Source of the DNA: an uncultured Halomicronema sp.
GTDB lineage: Bacteria > Cyanobacteriota > Cyanobacteriia > Phormidesmidales > Phormidesmidaceae
Assembly: GCA_937897665.1 (NCBI GenBank)
Contig: CALCPB010000807.1
Location: forward strand, 1-8,215
Direction of reading: 5' to 3'
Length of the DNA stretch: 8,215 bases
Made by a program: the position numbers and the translations under genes. Positions 1 to 6,700 of this stretch are shown here, piece after piece (position 1 is the stretch's first letter; each line of letters opens with the position of its first letter). The notes beneath the pieces are model-generated. The model saw only the letters and a list, made by a program, of their open reading frames with translations, had not been told where the DNA came from and did not search any database.

Positions 1-190
1 AGACAAACTGGCCTTTTTATATTGCCGGGTTGATATCTGTAGGTAAATCTATGACCCTGCAGTCACCATGAGTGATCCAGCATTAATAAAGCAAGTTTAG
101 GCTAACACTCTAGTCCTGTATCCAACGGCAGATCATCGGTCTTTGGTGGGATGTTGCCAATTATCTAGCCTCTGATATCTGCCAGGGTGA

Positions 191-208
191 GTGCTGGTGT
201 GTCAGCAC
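191..208. other. perfect 6-bp hairpin (GTGCTG/CAGCAC)
   Basis: GTGCTG at 191-196 and CAGCAC at 203-208 are exact reverse complements around a 6-base loop (GTGTGT). No T-run follows on the plus strand, so it does not look like an intrinsic terminator. A second small hairpin follows at 224-235 (GGCT, loop GCAA, AGCC; a GNRA-type loop), and a palindrome AGCCGCGGCT lies at 267-276. Together they could be part of a structured RNA or just chance. I do not recognise a known riboswitch or small RNA. Confidence 0.3.
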
Positions 209-388
209 AACTGGGGAAACAAAGGCTGCAAAGCCAGCCTGTGAATGAGTCTAGGAAAAGTGTCTGAGCCGCGGCTACTCTCATTCGCAGGCGTCATCGC
301 TTGCTTCTTCTATCGCTACTGCTTGAGATGGCTGTGAATACTCGTGATAACTGGATTGCTGGCATAGTGCGATGATTAGTCGAACGGC

Positions 389-484
389 TCAAAGAAGCAC
401 AATAGCGGCGATAATAAACATGGTCAGCTCAGGTGTAGAAAGACCAGGGACGATATCCGAAATGGCATTTCTCTGAAGCCACAT
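389..484 (-). CDS. possible 31-residue small protein with hydrophobic C-terminus (doubtful)
   Basis: On the minus strand an ATG at 484-482 opens a 31-codon frame ending in TGA at 391-389. The first half is polar (MWLQRNAISDIVPGLSTPEL) and the last ten residues are strongly hydrophobic (MFIIAAIVLL). That hydrophobic run is shorter than a normal membrane span of about 18-20 residues. The frame stays open upstream of the ATG for about 24 more codons, back to an in-frame TGA, with no other ATG. No Shine-Dalgarno-like sequence precedes the start. I do not recognise a family; it does not match the photosystem or cytochrome b6f small subunits I compared from memory. It may be a chance frame, a very small membrane-associated peptide, or the end of a decayed gene. 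Confidence 0.15.
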   Translation of the reverse strand: MWLQRNAISDIVPGLSTPELTMFIIAAIVLL

Positions 485-675
485 GATGCTTTTTGACTTT
501 TGAGGACAGAGATGAATCGGCTGTTTGAATGTTTGCCAAGGGACGTCATGGTTTGCTCACTTGATTTTGAATATTGATGGGATCAAGCGAGATCGGCTCC
601 ACGGAGTTTTTAATGTTTCAAACCCATTCATCCTCTGCTGGACAACCTGGCCTCGCGCCCTGTGAGCAGTCTTCT

Positions 676-694
676 GTAAATCTTTAGTAAATCT
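676..694. promoter_or_regulatory. 8-bp direct repeat GTAAATCT with 11-bp period, possible operator
   Basis: GTAAATCT occurs at 676-683 and again at 687-694, separated by TTA, so the repeat period is 11 bp, about one helical turn. Tandem direct repeats with this spacing are typical of sites bound by OmpR/PhoB-type response regulators, although the bases do not match the cyanobacterial Pho box or HLR1 consensus as I know them. The site lies about 190 bp before the glycosyltransferase start. A third copy of the octamer is at 43-50. Regulatory function is an inference from spacing alone. Confidence 0.3.
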
Positions 695-880
695 ACTGAG
701 AGTCGCTTTACAGGAGTTTTCGAGCGGTTGAGACTATAGACGCTGCTGTGTGGTGGCAGCGATCGCGCTATGTCGTTAGCTATCGGCTGGTGGGCTCCCC
801 AGTCAACTCTGACCAGGCAGCTGAGCGGGTCAGCTTAACGGGCACAAGCAACACCGACACTTTGGGGGTGGGTTTATCAA

Positions 881-1783
881 GTGATGGATTTTCCAGAAGT
901 TTCGATCATTGTCCCGACTTTTCGCGATACTGATTGTCTGGCGATGTGCCTGGCCGCGCTAGAGCGGCAAAGCTATCCGCCCGATCGCTATGAGGTGGTG
1001 GTCGTCAATAACTGCGTTGAGGACGATTTACAGTCTCTGGTTGAGCAATTTACGCATGTGCGCTTGTGTGTAGAAGCGCAACCCGGTTCCTATGCGGCTC
1101 GTAACAAAGGTCTGGCGGTAGCCAAAGCCCAGGTTTTGGCCTTTACGGATGCCGATTGCATTCCGGCTGAAGACTGGCTTGAGCAGGGCATTCAGAGTCT
1201 GCTTAAGGTGGAAAATTGTGGTTTGGTGGCCGGGAGCATTCGCGTCTTTGTGCAAGATCCGGCCTCCCCGACGGCCTGTGAGCTATACGATAAGCTGTTC
1301 GCCTTTCCGCAAAAGCAGTATCTAGAAAATGACCACTATGGTGCCACTGCCAACGTCTTTACCTATCGGCACGTGTTTGATCAGGTGGGGTTGTTTGCGG
1401 CTGAAATGAAATCGGGCGGTGATGTTGAGTGGGGTAAACGGGTTCACGCTGCCGGTTTTACCTTGGTATATGCCGAGACGGCTCGCATTGATCATCCGGC
1501 GCGGTCTTCGTTTGCGGCCTTACGCAAGAAGACTAAACGCGTGGTTGACGGTCACTATATTTTGATGCAGAAGCAGCTGTTTGCTAAGACTCGATTTTTT
1601 GGTGGCTTGGCGGCTGACCTGCTGTTACCGTTTCGATCAGCGCCCTATATTTTGTCGAGTCAGGGTATTACGGGGCCGCAAACGCTGCAGTTATTGGGCA
1701 TCTCAATCTCGTTGCGCTACATCAAGTTCTACGATCGCCTGGCTCGATTACGCGTTGGCAACCATACCCTCTCGGCGTCGTGA
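881..1783 (+). CDS. family 2 glycosyltransferase
   Basis: A soluble GT-A fold glycosyltransferase (Glycos_transf_2 / GT2), expected to move a sugar from a nucleotide-sugar donor to a polysaccharide, glycolipid or protein. From the GTG at 881 it has 300 residues. The N-terminal strand VSIIVPTF (residues 7-14) is the usual nucleotide-binding start. A conserved SYAARNKG segment (70-77) is followed by the metal-binding DxD motif FTDADC (88-93, Asp90 and Asp92). GGDVEW (179-184) sits where GT2 enzymes carry the acceptor-side acidic residues. No signal peptide or membrane segment is evident, so it should act at the cytoplasmic face. The length is normal for a single-domain GT2. ATG at 884 directly follows the GTG and is the more likely start; no good Shine-Dalgarno is close. 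Donor and acceptor cannot be deduced, and no other sugar genes are visible here. Its stop lies 5 bp from the stop of the convergent TPR gene. Confidence 0.93.
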   Translation: MMDFPEVSIIVPTFRDTDCLAMCLAALERQSYPPDRYEVVVVNNCVEDDLQSLVEQFTHVRLCVEAQPGSYAARNKGLAVAKAQVLAFTDADCIPAEDWLEQGIQSLLKVENCGLVAGSIRVFVQDPASPTACELYDKLFAFPQKQYLENDHYGATANVFTYRHVFDQVGLFAAEMKSGGDVEWGKRVHAAGFTLVYAETARIDHPARSSFAALRKKTKRVVDGHYILMQKQLFAKTRFFGGLAADLLLPFRSAPYILSSQGITGPQTLQLLGISISLRYIKFYDRLARLRVGNHTLSAS

Positions 1784-1788
1784 TGCCC

Positions 1789-2949
1789 CTAGTCTGATGG
1801 CAGCAGCTGTTCACGGCTCACTGGCTGCAGTTGCAGCGACCTGAGGATTGGATCTCTCTGAGCTTTTGGCCCGTAGGTGTCAGCATCTAAGGAAAGGGCG
1901 CGGCGGAGATGTTCTAAGGCCCAATCATTTCTGCCCAAAATGGCGTAGCAGGCGGCTTGGTGAAAAAAGGCCAACGGGTGACTGGGGGACAGGGCTAGCG
2001 CTTTATCAAAGGCCGCGATCGCTTCTTCTGGTGCGGCCAGCTTCCGCAATATCATGCCTAGGGCGAGCCAACTGTCAGCATGATCGGCTTGCAGACTCAG
2101 CGAGACTCTGAAGGCATCATGGGCTTCTGCATATCGGCCCAAGCGCGTCATAATTAGCCCTTTATGAAACCAGACTTCCGCTGTCTCTGGCCCAGCCTGA
2201 CTCGCTTTTTCGAGATATTTGAGAGCGCTGTCGCTCTGGCCTCGTTGCTGTAGCAAATAGGCATAGCAATTTAACAGGCGCACATCTTCATGACCGTGGG
2301 TGATCCAGGGTTGTAAATAGGCTAGAGCTTGGCTTTTCTGGCCGCGATCGATGAGCACATAGGCCAAAGACAGATAGGCCTCTAGCTCGTCTGGCGCATA
2401 GGCGATCGCTCGTTTAAAGTGCTCAATCGCCTGCTCAGGATGGCCTAACTGATAAGTGGCCAGCCCCTTGCCGTACCAGAGGCGAGCTTCAGTGGGAGCT
2501 AAGGCCAGCGCATGATCATAACTTTCGATCGCTTGACCAAACTCCTGACAGTGATACAAAACCTTGGCTCGCCGTCGCCAGACATTGGTATAAGTAGGGG
2601 CTAAATCGAGTGCCCGATCGTAGGCATGTATAGCCTCACGTCGGTAGCCTGCCGCCGCTAAGGTACTGCCAAAGTTGCACCAAACTTTGGGGTCATCAGG
2701 CTCGAGATGCAGCGCTTTTTGATAACTGGCAATCGCTTCGTCATATCGTTTTAGCCGTGCCAAGCAATAGCTCTGCTGTTGCCAAACGGCAGCGGTGCCT
2801 TGCCCCTGGTTGATCCAAATCTCGCATTGCGCGAGCATTTTCTGCAAAGCGGTGGTTGATTGTGAGTTACCCTCTGGCAGAAAATCGTCAGCACTCATGG
2901 GTTTAGTCGTTACAAAGTTGAACGGCGTAAAAATAGCAGAAGCACTCAT
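1789..2949 (-). CDS. tetratricopeptide repeat protein, nine TPRs
   Basis: A 386-residue protein made almost entirely of tetratricopeptide repeats. Nine consecutive 34-residue units run from about residue 53 to 358, most with the canonical pattern (W/Y near position 4, G/L at 8, A at 20, a P near position 32). Units 1-4 and 7-9 are near-consensus, for example YDEAIASYQKALHLEPDD. Units 5 and 6 (189-256) are more divergent. There is no catalytic domain, signal peptide or membrane segment. TPR solenoids bind peptides or partner proteins, so a scaffold or chaperone-like role in the cytoplasm is likely, but the partner is unknown. The first 52 residues are not TPR. Two in-frame ATGs, at 2949 and 2898 (codon 18), lie in the same 12-bp sequence, so the true start is uncertain; neither has a clear ribosome-binding site. 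The gene converges with the glycosyltransferase and diverges from the giant kinase. Confidence 0.93.
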   Translation of the reverse strand: MSASAIFTPFNFVTTKPMSADDFLPEGNSQSTTALQKMLAQCEIWINQGQGTAAVWQQQSYCLARLKRYDEAIASYQKALHLEPDDPKVWCNFGSTLAAAGYRREAIHAYDRALDLAPTYTNVWRRRAKVLYHCQEFGQAIESYDHALALAPTEARLWYGKGLATYQLGHPEQAIEHFKRAIAYAPDELEAYLSLAYVLIDRGQKSQALAYLQPWITHGHEDVRLLNCYAYLLQQRGQSDSALKYLEKASQAGPETAEVWFHKGLIMTRLGRYAEAHDAFRVSLSLQADHADSWLALGMILRKLAAPEEAIAAFDKALALSPSHPLAFFHQAACYAILGRNDWALEHLRRALSLDADTYGPKAQRDPILRSLQLQPVSREQLLPSD

Positions 2950-2952
2950 GGG
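2890..2952. repeat. 12-bp direct repeat around the two candidate TPR start codons
   Basis: AGCACTCATGGG (plus strand) occurs at 2890-2901 and at 2941-2952, exactly 51 bp apart. On the minus strand each copy reads CCCATGAGTGCT and contains an in-frame ATG, so both candidate proteins begin Met-Ser-Ala. The 51-bp period is 17 whole codons. Confidence 0.75.
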
Positions 2953-3711
2953 GGATGGCGAATCGTAGTCGAGTCATGATCGCGATAATTTCCCGATGAT
3001 GGCTCGACCTGATCACGCTGCTTTGGTGTTGACGTGTCTTACCAGATTATCTAGTAAAAGCCTCAACTGTTAACCGAGACGGCTTAAATCGGCTGGTGGC
3101 CTCAAATGAGGGTCTCACTGCCAGCGAGAAGTTTCATCCCTAAATCACGCGCAGCGGTACCAATTCCACCCCTGCATAAGTTGCCCGTATCGCCCACTAC
3201 CTTTTACAGAGAGAGTGACACAGTGCGTTACTCCCAGAGAGCGATCGCCCCTAGATGGCTCGATGATACTGCCGCTCACCTGATGAAGCAGGTGTAAATG
3301 CATCAGGTCTCAATCGCTGCTGCCGGTTCCATCGCCGCACTAGGACTGGTGATGCATGGGGCGCAAAAAACAAATTCCGTGTGAGGTGGGTCGATTCCCT
3401 ATCGATGATTGCCAGTTCTCTGCCAGCGAGCCAGCCGATCCATCGCCACCGCCTGCAATGGCCCGTGTCGCGATCATTGCGCTAAGAATTTGTAGAGCTT
3501 TCTGACGGAATCCCATATCGCGCTGCGGATAACCAGCATTCCGACCTGCCTAACTGACTGGCTGATTAAACCCCTGGCGTATCTGGCCGTCGCCTTCAGT
3601 GTTAATGCGGTAAATCGTTCGCTAGCGCGGCTAAGTGCGCATCGCTCAAAGCTGTCGGGAATGTTAAAAACACGCCTATTCTTCTCTATTGGGTATCGCC
3701 AAGCTAACCCT
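2950..3711. other. divergent intergenic region between the TPR gene and the giant kinase
   Basis: About 760 bp separating two divergently transcribed genes, so both promoters are expected here, but I cannot assign a convincing -35/-10 pair to either. Visible elements are a 12-bp near-operator palindrome CCTCAAATGAGG at 3100-3111, a HIP1 octamer at 3241-3248, nested inverted repeats at 3277-3308, and an 11-bp sequence CTGCCAGCGAG present at both 3118-3128 and 3420-3430. Two small frames (28 codons at 3298-3384 plus strand; 58 codons at 3340-3516 minus strand) overlap each other on opposite strands and lack ribosome-binding sites. The kinase frame itself is open back to a TAG at 3493-3495. Confidence 0.55.
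3277..3308. repeat. nested, mutually exclusive inverted repeats
   Basis: CACCTG at 3277-3282 pairs perfectly with CAGGTG at 3289-3294 (6 bp, 6-base loop). The overlapping ACCTGATG at 3278-3285 pairs perfectly with CATCAGGT at 3301-3308 (8 bp, 15-base loop). The left arm is shared, so only one hairpin can form at a time. No T-tract follows either hairpin. The element lies about 400 bp before the kinase start. Confidence 0.6.
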
Positions 3712-6700
3712 ATGAAACTGACTGCCAGCCTTCCCCAGAATGCATTCCCGACGATTTCTGGCTATACCCTGGTCGAGCAACTTTATATCGGTTCTCGAAC
3801 GGCAGTCTATCGGGCAGTGCAGAATGCTGATCAGCGGTCGGTGGTGATTAAAGTGCTGCAGCGTGAGCATCCCAGTTTTGGTGAGTTGGTGCAGTTCCGC
3901 AATCAATACACCATCGCTAAAGACCTGCCCATTCCGGGAATTATTCAGCCCTTGAGCTTGGCATCGCTAGAGAATGGCTATGCCCTCGTGATGGAAGATT
4001 GGCAGGCGCTTTCTTTAGCTAAATATTGCCAACAGCATTCCCTGACCCTGACAGAAGTTCTGGAGATCACCCTCCAGATGGCCGATATTCTGCATGATTT
4101 AGGTCAGCATCGGGTGGTGCATAAAGACATCAAACCAGCCAACATCCTGATTCGTCCCCAGTCACAGCAGATCAAACTCATTGATTTCAGCATTGCCTCC
4201 TCGTTACCGAAGGAAACTCAGGAGATCCAAAACCCCAACATTTTAGAAGGCACGCTGGCCTATCTAGCTCCCGAACAAACCGGGCGGATGAATCGTGGTA
4301 TCGATTATCGGGCCGATTTCTACGCTCTTGGTGTTACTCTCTATCAGCTGCTCACTGGTACCTTGCCGTTTATCTCTGATGATCCCTTGGAGTTAATCCA
4401 TGGTCATCTGGCCAAGCAACCGCTGCCGGTTGATCAAGTGCGGCCTGAGGTGCCCGCTCCAGTCGCCGCGATCGTCGCTAAGCTCATGGCTAAAAATGCC
4501 GAAGATCGCTATCAAAGTGCTCTCGGACTCCAACATGATGTGCAGCACTGTCTCACCCAATGGCAAACCACGGGAGCGATCGCGGCATTTGAGCTGGGCC
4601 AGCGAGATCTGAGCGATCGCTTCCTGATCCCGGAAAAACTTTACGGTCGTGAAGCCGAAGTCCAGACGCTATTAAAGGCGTTTGATCGAGTGGCCGAAGG
4701 CGCTGCCGAACAAATGCTGGCGGCGGGCGTCTCGGGGATTGGTAAAACCGCTGTGGTGAATGAAGTGCATAAGCCGATTGTGCGGCAGCGCGGCTACTTC
4801 ATTAAAGGTAAATTTGACCAGTTCAATCGCAACACGCCGCTCTCGGCTTTTGTGCCAGCCTTGCAAGATTTAATGGGGCAGCTGCTTTCAGAGTCAGATG
4901 AGCAGCTGCAACGCTGGAAAACCAGAATTCTGGCAGTGGTGGGTGAGAATGGGCAAGTGTTGATTGAGGTAATGCCTACCCTAGAACAGATTATTGGCCC
5001 ACAACCGCCTGCTCCCGAACTGGCAGGCAGTGCGGCTCAGCATCGATTTAATTCGCTATTTCAACAATTTATCGAGGTTTTTACGACCCAAGAGCACCCG
5101 CTAGTGCTGTTTTTAGATGACTTGCAGTGGGCCGATGCGGCTTCTCTGCAGCTCATGCAGCTGTTGATGAATGACAATGGCTATCTGCTGATTCTGGGTG
5201 CCTATCGAGATAATGAAGTCTCGGCTGTGCACCCGCTGATGATGGCGGTGCAGGCGTTAGAAAAAGCCGAGATCATTGTCAATACGATTACCCTCGCGCC
5301 GCTGGAGGATGACGATATTAATCACCTCGTGGCTGACACGTTAAATTGTGCGACGGAACTGGCTCAACCCCTGACGCAACTCGTGAATCGCAAAACGCAG
5401 GGCAATCCTTTTTTCACGACGCAATTTCTTAAAGCGCTGCATGAAGATGGACAGATGACGTTTAACTGCGATCGCCGCCATTGGGAATGCGACATCGCTC
5501 AGGTAAACGCCCTTGCCCTTACCAATGATGTGGTGGAATTTATGGCGGTGCAGCTACAGAAATTGCCCGCTGAAACGCAGCAGGTCTTAAAACTTGCCGC
5601 TTGTATGGGTAACCAATTTGATTTGACCACCCTAGCGATTGTGTCGGAACAATCCTCGACTGCTGTTGCTGGCGCATTGTGGAAAGCCCTGCAAGAAGGC
5701 TTAATTTCACCGACGAGCCAAGTCTATAAATTCTTTCAGGGTAGCGAGCTGTCTGAGGGCGAGGATACAGCCAATCCCACCTATCGATTCTTACACGATC
5801 GCATTCAGCAAGCGGCCTATTCACTGATTCCTGACGACCAAAAGCAGGCCACCCACTACCAAATCGGACAGCTTCTGCGCCGAGGTATTGCCGATGAGGC
5901 ATTAGGTGGACACATCTTTGATTTGCTTAGCCAACTCAATGCTGGTGCTGGCAAAATCACCGACTCTTTTGAAAAGCAAGCATTAGCTCACCTCAACCTC
6001 AGGGGGGGGCTTAAGGCTAAGGCCTCTACATCCTATGCAGCTGCCTTGAAGTATTGTCATGCCGGAATTCAATTACTGGCAGATGATGGCTGGGAGACTG
6101 ATTATCCATTGACTTTACAGCTGCACGAACTGGCTACGGAATCTGCATACTTGTCTGGTGAAAATAAAGTCTTTGAACAATATGCTGAAATCGTTTTAGA
6201 TCGTGCCAATAGTGACCTCGATCAACTCAATGTCAATATCATCAAAATTCAAGCTTACACCGCACAAAATCGTTTGGTTGAAGCTCTGGAGGTCGCTAAA
6301 GCAGCGCTCAAAAAATATACTGTGGTTTTCCCAGCTGAAATTTCATTAGAAGATATTCAGCAAGAATTGCAAGACACTCGAGGGAAATTCTCACAATTTA
6401 CTCCAGAAGAAATTTCAGCTTTGCCAAAGATGACTGACACTCAGTCTCTAGCGGTCATGCGTTTGTTGTTGAGTATTATCGCCACTGCCTATATCGCCGA
6501 TCAAACGTTATTTCCACTGATTATTCTGAAGATGGTGCAGTGGTCTCTGCAATATGGGAATGCACCCTCATCACCCTATGCCTATGCCTGCTATGGCATC
6601 CTTTTAGTAAACTTGGCAAAAGAGATTGAGACGGTTAGTCAAGTCGGTGAACTAGCGCTCAAGCTGCTAGAAGAATCTCCCGATCCAGAGATTGAGGCTA

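Larger units (their letters stand above)
1..880. other. non-coding stretch left of the glycosyltransferase gene
   Basis: I find no convincing gene here. All frames are broken by stops at short intervals, and no tRNA arms, rRNA or transposase motifs are recognisable. A plus-strand frame open from the left edge stops at 69-71 and could be the last 22 codons of a gene outside the window, but nothing in it is recognisable. Short secondary-structure elements lie between 191 and 286: a 6-bp hairpin, a 4-bp stem with a GCAA loop, a 10-bp palindrome at 267-276, and 7-bp arms at 243-249 and 280-286. An 8-bp direct repeat lies at 676-694 and a HIP1 octamer at 759-766. A 21-codon plus-strand frame at 512-577 has a GAGG six bases before its ATG but is too short to call. 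The region is probably intergenic or decayed sequence plus the glycosyltransferase leader. Confidence 0.6.

Noticed and set aside
150..260. Possible cobalamin-type riboswitch, suggested by GCCAG-like and G-rich pieces
   Set aside because: The conserved B12-box and core sequences are not present in order, and no cobalamin-related gene follows.
748..933. 61-codon plus-strand frame overlapping the start of the glycosyltransferase
   Set aside because: It overlaps the GT2 N-terminus in another frame, has no recognisable domain and no ribosome-binding site. The GT2 frame has clear family motifs.
3106..3297. 63-codon plus-strand frame upstream of the kinase
   Set aside because: Composition is random-looking (many Pro, Arg, Ser), there is no domain or ribosome-binding site, and it ends inside the nested inverted repeats.
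3298..3384. 28-codon plus-strand frame with an Ala/Gly-rich, signal-peptide-like centre
   Set aside because: It is very short, has no ribosome-binding site, its ATG is part of the inverted-repeat loop, and a longer frame lies on the opposite strand.
3388..3412. GGGTCGATTCCCT resembling a tRNA T-arm
   Set aside because: The flanking bases do not form a 5-bp stem, and no anticodon arm, D-arm or acceptor stem is present around it.
5540..5902. 120-codon minus-strand frame inside the kinase gene
   Set aside because: It is a shadow of the kinase coding sequence, which has clear domain motifs on the plus strand through this region.
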